64,000 nucleotides of DNA from Streptomyces amritsarensis (GTDB lineage: Bacteria; Actinomycetota; Actinomycetes; Streptomycetales; Streptomycetaceae), in NCBI RefSeq assembly GCF_001953875.1, contig NZ_MQUR01000020.1:1-64000 (forward strand), given 5' to 3'. Each line of letters starts with the position of its first letter. The first letter of the stretch is position 1. The position numbers and the translations under genes were made by a program. Below the pieces are notes generated by a model that saw only the letters and a program-made list of their open reading frames with translations, did not search any database and was not told the origin of the DNA. Shown here piece after piece: positions 17,018 to 25,561 of this stretch.

Positions 17018-17908
17018 TTAGTGGAGCGCGGCGCGGATGGCCTGTTCGATGTCGGGGTCGCGGAAGGTGAACCCGGACCGCAGGAGCCGGGTGGGGATGG
17101 CGCGCTGACCGCCCAGCACGTCCTGGGAGAACTCGCCCAGCACGACGCGCAGGGCCGCGGCCGGTACGGGCAGCACCGCCGGCCGGTGCAGTACCCGGGA
17201 CATGGCGGCGGTGACCTGGCGGTTGGTCAGCGGTTCGGGGGCCGTGAGGTTGACCGGGCCGCTCAGCTCCGGGGTGTCGATGATGTGGCGCAGGGCCGCG
17301 ACCTCGTCGTGGAGGGAGATGTACGGCCAGTACTGGCGGCCGTCGCCGAGGCGGCCGCCGACGCCGGCGCGGAAGAGGGGGAACATCCGCCCCCAGGCCC
17401 CGCCCTCCTTGGCGACGACCAGTCCGGTACGGGCGAAGGCGGTACGGATCCCGGCCTGCCGGGCGGGGGCGGCGGCGGCCTCCCACTCCACGCAGACCGA
17501 GGGCAGGAAGCCGTGTCCGGCGGGGCTGTCCTCGTCCACGGGCCGGTCGCCGGTGTCCCCGTAGTAGCCGACGGCGGAGCCGCTGACCAGGACGGCGGGC
17601 GGCTCGTCGAGGCCGGCGAGCGCGTTCGCGAGCGCGGCGGTGCCCAGGACGCGGCTGTCGCGGATCTTCCGCTTGTACGCGGCGGTCCAGCGGTGGTCCC
17701 CGATCCCGGCCCCGGCCAGGTGCACGACGGCGCCGCAGCCGGCCAGCCCGGCCGGGTCCACGTGGCCGCGCTCCGGATCCCACCGCGCCTCGTCCGCGCG
17801 GGCCGGATCCCGCCGGACGAACCGCACCACCTCGTGGCCGTCGGCCCGCAGGGACCGCACGAGTGCACTGCCGATGAGGCCGGTCGAGCCGGTGACTGCG
17901 ATGCGCAT
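17018..17908 (-). CDS. TIGR01777 family NAD-dependent epimerase-like protein
   Basis: This 296-residue protein of the extended SDR type begins with MRIAVTGSTGLIGSAL. It has the family landmarks VHLAGAGI, VSGSAVGYYG and the C-terminal DUF1731 part (VLGGQRAIPTRLL). It is related to the cell-division-inhibitor-like SulA/YfcH group; the biochemical role is not established. ATG at 17908 is the natural start; the open frame upstream is not similar to the family. Confidence 0.9.
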   Translation of the reverse strand: MRIAVTGSTGLIGSALVRSLRADGHEVVRFVRRDPARADEARWDPERGHVDPAGLAGCGAVVHLAGAGIGDHRWTAAYKRKIRDSRVLGTAALANALAGLDEPPAVLVSGSAVGYYGDTGDRPVDEDSPAGHGFLPSVCVEWEAAAAPARQAGIRTAFARTGLVVAKEGGAWGRMFPLFRAGVGGRLGDGRQYWPYISLHDEVAALRHIIDTPELSGPVNLTAPEPLTNRQVTAAMSRVLHRPAVLPVPAAALRVVLGEFSQDVLGGQRAIPTRLLRSGFTFRDPDIEQAIRAALH

Positions 17909-18012
17909 GGGGCCATCCTGCCGGGTCGCTGCGCTGTGCTGCGGCGGTTCGGGGGTGCGTCGTCGGCTTTCGGGTGCGGCCCTCGCCCCGGCGGGCGCCA
18001 CGGCACGGCGCT

Positions 18013-18045
18013 GCCCGCCCGCGCCTCAATCGCCGGCGGGGCTGG
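18013..18045. repeat. Dispersed Streptomyces-type intergenic repeat
   Basis: The stretch GCGCCTCAATCGCCGG with the following CGGGGCTGG resembles, from memory, a short element found in many Streptomyces intergenic regions. It sits in the 250-bp gap between the TIGR01777 and VIT1 genes. Nothing else is seen in that gap. Confidence 0.4.
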
Positions 18046-18157
18046 ACGGGCCCGCCGGACCTGCGACCGAGGGCCTGCGACCGGCAGGATCGAGCCCGCC
18101 GTCGATGAAGGCGCGGGGGGCGGAGAGCCCCACGGAGGCCGGGCGGAGGCCGGTCCG

Positions 18158-18916
18158 TCAGGTGGTCGTGGTGCCGAGCCAGGTGCCGACGGCGTAGGTG
18201 ACGGCCATGGCCAGGGCGCCGCCCGCCACGTTGCGGGCGACCGCGCGCGGCACCGGGGCCCCGCCGAGCCGTGCGCTGAGCACCCCGCACAGCGTGAGCG
18301 CCGCCAGCACCGCCACGACCGTCACCGGCACCCGCGCCGACGGCCCCGGCAGGAGGATCGCCAGCAGGGGCAGCAGCGCCCCCACGGTGAAGGCGACGAG
18401 GCTCGCGAAGGCCGCGTGCCAGGGGTTGGCCAGCTCGTCCGGGTTGATCCCGAGTTCCACCCGGGCGTGGGCGCGCAGGGCGTCCCGGTCCGTGAGCTGC
18501 TCGGCGGCCTCCCGGGCGACGTCCCGGCTCAGGCCGCGCTCGGCCAGCAGGTCCGTGAGCTCGTCGAGCTCGGCCTCCGGCTCCGCCGCCAGTTCCCGGC
18601 GTTCCATGTCGAGCGCGGCGCGCTCGGAGTCGCGCTGGGAGCTGACGGACACGTACTCCCCCGCCGCCATGGACAGGGAGCCCGCCAGCAGTCCGGCGAC
18701 GCCCGCCGCCAGGATCGACGGGCGGGAGGTGGTGGCCCCGGCCACGCCGACCACCAGGCCCGCGGTGGAGATGATCCCGTCGTTGGCGCCGAGCACGCCC
18801 GCGCGCAGCCAGTTCAGCCGTGTGCTCATCTGCGCGCTCGCCGGGCCGCCGCCGGTGCCGTGCGCCTCGACGTGGGCCGGGCCGGGCGCCCTGCCCGGGC
18901 TGTCGTTTCCCGTCAC
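18158..18916 (-). CDS. VIT1/CCC1-type transporter
   Basis: This 252-residue membrane protein has LRAGVLGANDGIISTAGLVVGVAGA as its first helix, the classic start of VIT1/CCC1 iron or manganese transporters. A second helix carries SLSMAAGEYVSVSSQRDSE, followed by a charged cytoplasmic helix bundle that binds metal in this family. Three C-terminal helices complete the fold. It likely moves Fe2+ or Mn2+ out of the cytoplasm. GTG at 18916 includes a His-containing leader; an internal ATG (MSTRLNW) is a shorter option. Confidence 0.88.
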   Translation of the reverse strand: MTGNDSPGRAPGPAHVEAHGTGGGPASAQMSTRLNWLRAGVLGANDGIISTAGLVVGVAGATTSRPSILAAGVAGLLAGSLSMAAGEYVSVSSQRDSERAALDMERRELAAEPEAELDELTDLLAERGLSRDVAREAAEQLTDRDALRAHARVELGINPDELANPWHAAFASLVAFTVGALLPLLAILLPGPSARVPVTVVAVLAALTLCGVLSARLGGAPVPRAVARNVAGGALAMAVTYAVGTWLGTTTT

Positions 18917-18939
18917 GCCACCACTGTCGCGGCCCGGGG

Positions 18940-19001
18940 CCCGGGGAGCCACCCGGCGGACCGGTCCGGGCCCGGGGAGCCACCCGGCGGACCGGTCCGG
19001 G
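18940..19001. repeat. Perfect 31-bp tandem duplication with inner palindrome
   Basis: Two identical 31-bp units, 18940-18970 and 18971-19001, each contain CGGACCGGTCCG, a 12-bp palindrome. They fill the divergent gap between the VIT1 and SpoIIE-phosphatase genes, so they overlap both promoter regions. Confidence 0.85.
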
Positions 19002-19036
19002 GTGCGCGGGCCCGGCTCCCGTAACAGGGTGGAGGG

Positions 19037-20119
19037 GTGAGACGCGGACGCGCTGAGCCGGGCGGGCTGCGCGGCGAGCCACCGCCGCGCTGGGCCCGGA
19101 TCGCGCCCGCGGCGGCCCTGGTGGCGCTCGTCCTCGCGCAGGCGTTCACGACCGACGTGGAGCTGGGCTTCTTCCTGGCGGGCCTGCCCCCGGTGGCTGC
19201 GTTCGCGTACGGGGCGGCCGGAACCGCGATCTTCGCGGCCGTCGTCCTGCTGCTCCTGGGGGTGCACGACATCGGCGTCGCCCAGGCCAGGGGGACGGAC
19301 CTGGCCACGGTGGCGGTCGTCGGGCTGCTGAGCGTGGTCATCGCCTGGGTCCGCCAGCGCCGGGACGAACAGCTGGTCAGTGTGCGGACGGTCGCGGAGG
19401 CGGCCCAGCTGGCGGTGTTGCCGCCGGTGCCGGAACGGGTGGGCGAGGTGCGCTGCGCGGGCCTGTACCGGGCGGCGCAGCGGGGCACGCTGGTGGGCGG
19501 TGACCTGTACGACGTACGGGTGGGGCCGTTCGGGGTCCGGGCGCTGGTCGCGGACGTGCAGGGGCACGGCCTGGCGGCGGTGGCCACGGTGGCGGCGCTG
19601 CTCGGGGCCTTCCGCGAGGCCGTGCTCGACGACGCGGAGCTTGCGGCGGTGGCGGTCCGGCTGGACCGCCGGCTGCTGGCGGACGCGGCGGACGCCCATG
19701 TCGACCATCCGGAGCTGTTCGCGACGGCGGTGCTGGTGGAGTTCCCGCACGGGCTGGACCTCGTACGGTTCGTCTCGTGCGGGCATCCGCCGGCGCTGCG
19801 GCTGCGGGGGGTCGAGGTCGACGAGGTGACCGTGGAGCCGGGGCCTCCGCTGGGCCTGGGGCTCGCGGGGCCGGATCCGCCGAAGGTGGTGGAGCTTGCG
19901 GTGCGGCCCGGGGACCAGTTCCTGCTGCACACCGACGGGGCGACGGAGGCCCGGGACGCGGCCGGGCACTTCTACCCGCTGGCCACCCGGGTGCCCGTGC
20001 TGGCGCGGGACCCGGGGGGCCTGGTCGGGGCGGTGTGGAAGGACCTGTCGGCCTTCACGGACGGCGGACCGGGCGACGACGTGGCCCTGCTGCTGCTCTC
20101 CCCGGACGGCCGTCCGTGA
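19037..20119 (+). CDS. Membrane-bound SpoIIE-type PP2C phosphatase
   Basis: This 360-residue protein has about three N-terminal membrane helices (residues 20-105), then a SpoIIE/RsbU phosphatase domain. It shows GGDLYDV, VADVQGHGLAAV, SCGHPPALRL, LLHTDGATEARD and PGDDVALLLL, the metal-binding aspartate motifs of the family. Such enzymes dephosphorylate anti-anti-sigma factors to release stress sigma factors. No PAS or GAF sensor is present, so the membrane part may sense the signal. The GTG start at 19037 follows GGTGGAG closely. Confidence 0.92.
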   Translation: MRRGRAEPGGLRGEPPPRWARIAPAAALVALVLAQAFTTDVELGFFLAGLPPVAAFAYGAAGTAIFAAVVLLLLGVHDIGVAQARGTDLATVAVVGLLSVVIAWVRQRRDEQLVSVRTVAEAAQLAVLPPVPERVGEVRCAGLYRAAQRGTLVGGDLYDVRVGPFGVRALVADVQGHGLAAVATVAALLGAFREAVLDDAELAAVAVRLDRRLLADAADAHVDHPELFATAVLVEFPHGLDLVRFVSCGHPPALRLRGVEVDEVTVEPGPPLGLGLAGPDPPKVVELAVRPGDQFLLHTDGATEARDAAGHFYPLATRVPVLARDPGGLVGAVWKDLSAFTDGGPGDDVALLLLSPDGRP

Positions 20120-20149
20120 CCCCCACCGCCGGCATGCGGTGAGGCGCCG

Positions 20150-20401
20150 TCACGACTCCTTGATGAACGCGCGCACCATCTTGCAGGTGACGTTGGACGG
20201 CCGGTGGATCCCCGTCCGGACGGCCATCGTCCGGATCTTCCGGTTGGTGGCGCGCTTGGCGTCGTACGTCCCCGAGTCGAGCAGGGATATGGCCAGCCGC
20301 ATCGCCTTCAGACGGCGGTTGTGGCTCTCGTACCACTCGCGGGGCAGGCCCGCCGGCAGCGGCTTCTTCTGGACGGGCCGGACGGTGCTGGCAGTGGCCA
20401 T
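20150..20401 (-). CDS. Small basic protein, unknown
   Basis: This 83-residue, strongly basic protein begins MATASTVRPVQKKPLPAGL. It contains WYESHNRRLKAMRLAISLLDSG and ends with a cysteine-containing MVRAFIKES tail. It has no signal peptide or membrane helix. The charge suggests nucleic-acid or ribosome contact, but no known domain is recognised. The ATG at 20401 follows a weak purine-rich stretch. It is convergent with the phosphatase gene, and the ArsC-like gene is divergent from it. Confidence 0.65.
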   Translation of the reverse strand: MATASTVRPVQKKPLPAGLPREWYESHNRRLKAMRLAISLLDSGTYDAKRATNRKIRTMAVRTGIHRPSNVTCKMVRAFIKES

Positions 20402-20508
20402 CTACAGCCTCCCAAACGGTAGTTGGCTTCCTGTCGTTCTTCCTCGATTTTACCGGGGGGCACTGACAGAAGCCCCTGGCCGGACGGGCCCTGGATAGGG
20501 TTGGGGCC

Positions 20509-20880
20509 ATGGAGATCTGGATCAACCCGGCGTGTTCCAAGTGCCGCAGCGCGCTCACCCTGCTGGACGCGGAGGGCGCCGAGTACACCGTGCGCCGCTA
20601 CCTGGAGGACGTGCCCTCCGAGGAGGAGATCCGCGAGGTGCTGGGCCGGCTCGGGCTGGAGCCGTGGGACATCACCCGTACCTCGGACCCGCTGGCCCGG
20701 GAGACCGGCGTACGGGACCTGCCGCGCGAGGAGACGGACGCGGCGCGGGCCCGGTGGATCACCCACCTGGCCGCGCACCCGAAGCTCATCCAGCGCCCGA
20801 TCATCACCGCCGAGGACGGCACCGCCGTGGTGGCCCGCTCCGAGGAGGCCGTCCGCGACGCGCTGTCCCGCACGGCCTGA
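20509..20880 (+). CDS. ArsC/Spx-type thioredoxin-fold protein
   Basis: This 123-residue protein has the family opening with CSKCRSAL near residue 9, an ArsC-like helix, and the cis-proline region KLIQRPIITAEDG. In ArsC the first cysteine attacks arsenate. Here a CxxC pair is present, as in Spx and YffB-like members. No arsR or arsB gene is nearby, so a general thiol-disulfide or reductase role is as likely as arsenate reduction. Confidence 0.88.
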   Translation: MEIWINPACSKCRSALTLLDAEGAEYTVRRYLEDVPSEEEIREVLGRLGLEPWDITRTSDPLARETGVRDLPREETDAARARWITHLAAHPKLIQRPIITAEDGTAVVARSEEAVRDALSRTA

Positions 20881-20955
20881 GGCCCGTACGGCCTGAGGCC
20901 CGTACGCCCGCCCCGGACGCGGCGGGCGGTGCGCGGAGCGCGTCGGCCGGGCCGG

Positions 20956-21891
20956 TCACCGGCCGAGGGCCCGACCGTCGGCGAGGAGGCGGGCGATCTC
21001 GGCGGCGGCCGTCAGGGGCAGGGCGTGGTGCGGCGCCCCGGGCAGGACCTCGACCCGCGCGCCCGGCAGCGCCTCGCGCGCGGCGCGGGCCGCCCGGCGG
21101 GGGTCGTGGCAGCGGGCGCGCCCGGCGAACAGGACGTCCACCCTGAGGTCCGGATGTGCGAGGCGTACGAGGTCCGGGCGCGGGCCGGTGACCGGCCGGG
21201 CGGAGGGGAAGCGGGCGGTCTCGTCCTGGAGGCGGAGCCAGGCCGGGTCGAGGGCGGCCCCGCGGGTCTCCCAGGCCAGGAAGGAGCGGATCCGCTCCGG
21301 GGTGGGCCGCACCAGCACGGGCAGGGCGCGCAGGACGTAGCCGGGGCGGAGTCCGGCGAAGACCTGGGTCGGGTCGAGCAGGACGAGGCGGCCGAGCCGG
21401 GCGGGCCGCCGGGCGGCGTGGTGGGCGGCGATCCACGCCCCGTACGAGTGCCCGCCGAGGGTCACCGGTCCGTGCGGGCCGAGCCCGTCGAGCACCGCGT
21501 CGAGCCAGTCGGCGAGGTCCTCGGGGGTTCGCAGGGCCCGCCCGGGCGCGGGGACGCTGAGCCCCGGTTCGCCCGGGAGGTCCACGGCGTGCACGCGGTG
21601 GGTGCGGGCCGCCCCGGCGGCGGCGCAGGCGCCCCACACCGCGGAGGTGGCGCCGCCGCCCGGCAGCAGCACCACCGGCGGGGCGCCGGCCGGGCCGCAG
21701 CTGTTGACGCGGGTGACCCCGTAGGGCGTCGGCAGGTCGACGGACTCGACGGGTCCGGGCCATCCGGCGAGCACCTCACCGTAGGCGGCGCGGAAGGCGG
21801 CAGTGGAAGCGTCAGAGGAGGAGGTGGAGGGAGAGGGAGAGGGAGAGGCTGGGGAACGGTGGGACGGCGTCCGGGGCACGGGCTGCTCCAA
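20956..21891 (-). CDS. Alpha/beta hydrolase
   Basis: This 311-residue protein has a Ser/Pro-rich N-terminal tail. The hydrolase fold follows, with the oxyanion region LLPGGGATSAVW, the nucleophile elbow GGHSYG (Ser catalytic) and the catalytic histidine in APHHALPL. The substrate is unknown. It is divergent from a MarR gene only 51 bp away with an inverted repeat between them, so it is probably the MarR target. Confidence 0.88.
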   Translation of the reverse strand: MEQPVPRTPSHRSPASPSPSPSTSSSDASTAAFRAAYGEVLAGWPGPVESVDLPTPYGVTRVNSCGPAGAPPVVLLPGGGATSAVWGACAAAGAARTHRVHAVDLPGEPGLSVPAPGRALRTPEDLADWLDAVLDGLGPHGPVTLGGHSYGAWIAAHHAARRPARLGRLVLLDPTQVFAGLRPGYVLRALPVLVRPTPERIRSFLAWETRGAALDPAWLRLQDETARFPSARPVTGPRPDLVRLAHPDLRVDVLFAGRARCHDPRRAARAAREALPGARVEVLPGAPHHALPLTAAAEIARLLADGRALGR

Positions 21892-21908
21892 TGTCTCGCC
21901 AGGCGATA

Positions 21909-21925
21909 ATCTCGCTTAACGAGAT
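21909..21925. promoter_or_regulatory. MarR operator candidate
   Basis: ATCTCG-CTTAA-CGAGAT is a perfect 6-5-6 inverted repeat with A/T-rich flanks, in the 51-bp gap between the hydrolase and MarR genes. The shape fits MarR-family operators. Confidence 0.65.
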
Positions 21926-21942
21926 ATTACCCAGGAGGCGAT

Positions 21943-22416
21943 GTGCCCGACCACCCCGAGCCCGACCACGAGCCCGACAATCTGCAACTGGTGCACCTGC
22001 TGCGGGCGGTGGCCGTCGATTTCGGCCTGCGCCAGGCGGAGTTCGCCACTCGCAACGGCATGCACCCCACCGACGTACGGGCCCTGATCTGCCTGCTGGA
22101 CGCGGCCCGCGCCGCCGAGCCGGCCACCGCGGGCCTGCTCGGCGCCCGGCTCGGCCTCAACTCGGCGGGCACCACTGCCGTGATCGACCGCCTGGAGCGG
22201 CTGGGCCATGTGGCCCGGATCCGCGACGAGCACGACCGGCGCCGGATCCTGCTGCGGGTGGAGCCGGCCGCGATCCGTCTGGGCCGGGAGTTCTTCGGGC
22301 CCCTGATCGACGGGGTGCTGCGGGTGCTGGACTCCTTCGATCCCGCCGAACGGGACGCCGTCCGCCGCTTCCTGACGGCCGCCCACACCGTCTTCGCGTC
22401 GGACCCGCAGCCTTGA
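21943..22416 (+). CDS. MarR family transcriptional regulator
   Basis: This 157-residue regulator has a winged helix: LLGARLGLNSAGTTAVIDRLERLGHVARIRDEHDRRRILLRV carries the recognition helix and the DxRRR wing. GTG at 21943 stands after AGGAGG. It likely controls the divergent hydrolase and itself through the repeat at 21909. Inducer unknown. Confidence 0.9.
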   Translation: MPDHPEPDHEPDNLQLVHLLRAVAVDFGLRQAEFATRNGMHPTDVRALICLLDAARAAEPATAGLLGARLGLNSAGTTAVIDRLERLGHVARIRDEHDRRRILLRVEPAAIRLGREFFGPLIDGVLRVLDSFDPAERDAVRRFLTAAHTVFASDPQP

Positions 22417-22580
22417 CCGCCACCACCGCCCCGAGCGGCGGCGGGCACTGACCGGGGCTCCGCGGGGGCGGCCCGGCGGGCGGCGGGGGCGCCGGGGTTC
22501 TTCACAACGCCCCCACCCGCGGTTCTCGTAGGGTGGCCGGAGCAGCAAAAGAGGACATACTGCACCTTAAGGACCCCGTC

Positions 22581-23123
22581 GTGACCGAGCAGCAGCCGCA
22601 GGAAGAGAGCCTGACCGCCCGCACGGCCCGGCCGCCCCAGCCGTCCCACCGGCGCGCCGACTGGATGTTCGGCGGGGTCTACGGGACGGTCCTGGCCAGC
22701 GCACTGATGGCCGCGCTGCACCAGGAGGGGGAGGACTTCACGCCCTTCTACGACGCCAGCTGGGTCCTGGTGACGGCGGCCACGGCCGGGCTCGCGCACG
22801 GCTACTCGCACCACATGGCCTCCCACCGGGCCAAGTCCGCGGGGCACCGCTGGCAGGTCCTGGGCCGGGCCCTGTGGAACGAGTGGCCACTGATCGCGGC
22901 CACCCTTCCCACCGTCCTGCTGCTGACCGCCGCGGGGCTCGGCGGCTGGGACGCCTACGACGTGACCGCCGGCGGGCTCGGCCTGAACACCGCCCTGCTG
23001 TTCGGCTGGGGCTCGCTCACGGCGCTCCGGGTCGGCCACCGGCTCGGTCGGGCCCTGCTGATCGGCCTGGCCGATGCCGCCATCGGCCTCGCCATCATCG
23101 TGGCCAACGCCCTCATCAAGTAG
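22581..23123 (+). CDS. Small integral membrane protein, unknown
   Basis: This 180-residue protein begins at GTG 22581 (MTEQQPQEES), with AAGGA upstream. After a hydrophilic N-terminus there are about four membrane helices, including VYGTVLASALMAAL, SWVLVTAATAGLAHGYSHH, LIAATLPTVLLLTAAGL and the final AAIGLAIIVANAL. The GYSHH segment gives paired histidines near a membrane edge. No family is recognised. It converges with the MocA-type gene; both ends share a duplicated TAGGGAGCTGC. Confidence 0.65.
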   Translation: MTEQQPQEESLTARTARPPQPSHRRADWMFGGVYGTVLASALMAALHQEGEDFTPFYDASWVLVTAATAGLAHGYSHHMASHRAKSAGHRWQVLGRALWNEWPLIAATLPTVLLLTAAGLGGWDAYDVTAGGLGLNTALLFGWGSLTALRVGHRLGRALLIGLADAAIGLAIIVANALIK

Positions 23124-23132
23124 GGAGCTGCA

Positions 23133-24128
23133 TCACGTAGGGAGCTGCGCCTCCGCCTGCGCCAGGATCTCCGTCAGCCGGGCGCCGAACTCCGCTCCGC
23201 GCGGATCGGGCACGCCCGTCCGGGCCGCGGTGAGCAGTGCGTCCAGGGCCCGCCCGTAGGCGCCCGGCACGTCGCTCCAGCCGGGCAGTTCGTGCACGCC
23301 CGCACTGCCGCGCAGTTCCAGTCCCACCCCGGCGGCCGCCTGCGGGGCGCCCAGGCTGAGCACGGCGGTGCTGGCCGCGCCGGAGGCGTGGCGCAGCGCC
23401 AACTGGACGACGTCGGAGGGGCCGCGGGCGGCGCTGACGCCGGTGACGTCCCCGAGGATCGGGATCAGGACGGACAGGGCGTGCGGTCCGACGTCCCACA
23501 GCCCGCCCTTGGCCTTGCGCCAGGGCGAGTCGGCGTAGGCGCTGGGCGTGCCGTCGGGCGGGAAGACGGCGCCGAGCCAGTGCGCGGCGGCCGTGAACCA
23601 GCCGGTGCGGGCGGCCTGCTCCTCCACCCAGCCCGCGGTGGGTTCGGCGAAGCGCAGGGTGAGGAAGACGACGGAGGCGACCTGGTGGCGGGCGACGGCG
23701 TCGGCGACGGCCCGGGCGTCCTGCGGGGTCGTCGCCACGGGCTTGTCGAGCAGCAGGTGGCGGCCGGCGGCGGCCGCGCGCACGGCGAGCGGGGCCTGTA
23801 CGTCGGGCGGCAGGGCGAAGGCGACGACGTCACAGTCGGCGAACAGCTCGTCGGGGTCTTCGTACACCTTCACGCCGTACTTCTGCGCCAGCTCCGCCGC
23901 GGCTTCGGGCCGGCGTCCCCACACGCCGGCGAACTCGGAGCCGGCGTGCGCGGCGAGGGCGGGGGCATGGGTGCGGTGCGCCCAAGGGCCGGTGCCGAGC
24001 AGCCCGACCCGGGGGCGGCGGCCTGCGGCGGTCTGACCGGCGGCAGTTGGGGCGGTGGTCTCGGCGGGAACAACGGCACGGTCCGCGGCGGCGTCCCCGG
24101 CTGGGCTCAAATCAGACGAAATGCTCAC
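23133..24128 (-). CDS. Gfo/Idh/MocA family oxidoreductase
   Basis: This 331-residue NAD(P)-dependent dehydrogenase has an N-terminal Rossmann part with RVGLLGTGPWAHRTHAPAL. The family lysine motif is LLLDKPVATT. Members act on sugars, inositol or similar polyols; the substrate is not clear here. GTG at 24128 is chosen; the longer frame to 24221 has no similarity and enters the glnII promoter zone. It is divergent from glnII, so the GlnR-like boxes lie between them. Confidence 0.88.
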   Translation of the reverse strand: MSISSDLSPAGDAAADRAVVPAETTAPTAAGQTAAGRRPRVGLLGTGPWAHRTHAPALAAHAGSEFAGVWGRRPEAAAELAQKYGVKVYEDPDELFADCDVVAFALPPDVQAPLAVRAAAAGRHLLLDKPVATTPQDARAVADAVARHQVASVVFLTLRFAEPTAGWVEEQAARTGWFTAAAHWLGAVFPPDGTPSAYADSPWRKAKGGLWDVGPHALSVLIPILGDVTGVSAARGPSDVVQLALRHASGAASTAVLSLGAPQAAAGVGLELRGSAGVHELPGWSDVPGAYGRALDALLTAARTGVPDPRGAEFGARLTEILAQAEAQLPT

Positions 24129-24205
24129 GCGGCCAGTCTGCCCCACCCGGACGGGTGCTCGACCGCCAACCCGCACAAGCCGCCGGACCAGGGGCGTAAA
24201 CCTCG

Positions 24206-24243
24206 GTAACACGGGGTTCACACACGGGCAACGGAAGAGAAAT
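24206..24243 (+). promoter_or_regulatory. GlnR-type boxes upstream of glnII
   Basis: The site reads GTAAC, 6 nt, TTCAC, 6 nt, GCAAC, 6 nt, GAAAT. Spacing is exactly that of GlnR boxes. Three of four boxes fit the gTnAc/GaAAc pattern well; the second (TTCAC) is poor. It ends about 80 nt before the glnII start, where GlnR activates in related species. Confidence 0.7.
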
Positions 24244-24322
24244 CGCGGGCGGGCACGCTGCGGTCAACACCGCAGCGATGAAGCAGCGTCCAGCAGCACC
24301 CGCAGAGTCTGAGGATGGGCCC

Positions 24323-25342
24323 GTGAGCTACAAGGCTGAGTACATCTGGATCGACGGCACCGAGCCGACCGCGAAGCTTCGCTCCAAGACGAAGATCCTG
24401 GCCGACGGCGCCGCGCTGCCGATCTGGGGCTTCGACGGATCGAGCACCAACCAGGCCGAGGGCCACGCCTCCGACCGCGTGCTGAACCCGGTGTTCTCCT
24501 GCCCGGACCCGATCCGCGGCGGGGACAACGTCCTCGTGCTGTGCGAGGTCCTGAACATCGACATGACCCCGCACGAGTCCAACACCCGCGCGCTGCTGCG
24601 CCCCGTCGCCGAGAAGTTCGCCGGCCAGGAGCCGATCTTCGGCATCGAGCAGGAGTACACCTTCTTCGACGGTGTCCGGCCGCTCGGCTTCCCGGTGGGC
24701 GGCTTCCCGGCCGCGCAGGGCGGCTACTACTGCGGCGTCGGCTCGGACGAGATCTTCGGCCGCGAGATCGTCGAGAAGCACCTGGACCACTGCCTGGCGG
24801 CGGGCCTGGAGATCTCCGGCATCAACGCCGAGGTCATGCCCGGCCAGTGGGAGTTCCAGGTCGGCCCGCTGGGCCCGCTGGAGGTCTCCGACCAGCTGTG
24901 GATCGCGCGCTGGCTGCTCTACCGCACCGCCGAGGACTTCAACGTCTCCGCGACGCTGAACCCGAAGCCGGTCAAGGGCGACTGGAACGGCGCGGGCGCG
25001 CACACCAACTTCTCGACGAAGTCGATGCGCGAGGACTACCGCGCGATCATCTCGGCGTGCGAGGCGCTGGGCGAGGGCAGCAAGCCGCTCGACCACGTGA
25101 AGAACTACGGCGCCGGCATCGACGAGCGCCTGACGGGCCTGCACGAGACGGCCCCGTGGAACGAGTTCAGCTACGGCGTCTCGGACCGCGGCGCCTCGGT
25201 CCGCATCCCGTGGCAGGTGGAGAAGGACGGCAAGGGCTACATCGAGGACCGCCGCCCCAACGCGAACGTGGACCCCTACGTGGTGACCCGCCTCATCACG
25301 GACACCTGCTGCACCGGCCTGGAGAAGGACGGCCTGGTCTGA
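24323..25342 (+). CDS. glnII: Glutamine synthetase type II (eukaryotic-like)
   Basis: This 339-residue enzyme is the heat-labile second glutamine synthetase of Streptomyces and is smaller than GSI. It begins with YKAEYIWIDG and shows GFDGSSTNQAEGH, IFGIEQEYTFFD, GINAEVMPGQWEFQVGP and the ATP-site NPKPVKGDWNGAGAHTNFS. It has no adenylylation tyrosine, so control is mainly through expression (GlnR boxes at 24206). GTG at 24323 has GAGG upstream. Confidence 0.97.
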   Translation: MSYKAEYIWIDGTEPTAKLRSKTKILADGAALPIWGFDGSSTNQAEGHASDRVLNPVFSCPDPIRGGDNVLVLCEVLNIDMTPHESNTRALLRPVAEKFAGQEPIFGIEQEYTFFDGVRPLGFPVGGFPAAQGGYYCGVGSDEIFGREIVEKHLDHCLAAGLEISGINAEVMPGQWEFQVGPLGPLEVSDQLWIARWLLYRTAEDFNVSATLNPKPVKGDWNGAGAHTNFSTKSMREDYRAIISACEALGEGSKPLDHVKNYGAGIDERLTGLHETAPWNEFSYGVSDRGASVRIPWQVEKDGKGYIEDRRPNANVDPYVVTRLITDTCCTGLEKDGLV

Positions 25343-25363
25343 CGGCCCCGCCTCCCCCGGCAC

Positions 25364-25401
25364 CGACGCCCGCCGCGCCTTCCCAGGCCCGGCGGGCGTC
25401 G
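25364..25401 (+). terminator. glnII terminator
   Basis: CGACGCCCGCCG pairs perfectly with CGGCGGGCGTCG, 12 bp with a 14-nt loop, 22 nt after the glnII stop codon. Confidence 0.75.
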
Positions 25402-25490
25402 TCGTCCTCACGCGGGCGACAGGAGCCGACGGTGGCGCAATCGGCCGACCGGTTGGGGGATTGTCCCGTTTCGCCCGCCCCGAAGACCGG

Positions 25491-25513
25491 ATCATGAGAC
25501 ATCGTTCCATGAT
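25491..25513 (+). promoter_or_regulatory. Inverted and direct repeat before the small ORF
   Basis: ATCATG and CATGAT are inverted, 11 nt apart. The same stretch contains ATGAGAC and, 16 nt later, GCGAGAC as direct repeats. The site lies about 50-70 nt before the 39-residue ORF at 25562 and probably belongs to its promoter. Confidence 0.4.
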
Positions 25514-25561
25514 GCGAGACGCGGCCTGCCCCGGCGGCGGCTCTTCTGCTTGAATGAGGCC

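Noticed and set aside
15243..19082. Very long minus-strand ORF across several genes
   Set aside because: Arg/Pro/Gly-rich shadow frame that covers four real genes in other frames.
23115..23145. Duplicated TAGGGAGCTGC at the convergent gene ends as an attachment site
   Set aside because: Only 11 bp, no integrase gene, and it coincides with the two stop regions; likely a chance or small local duplication.
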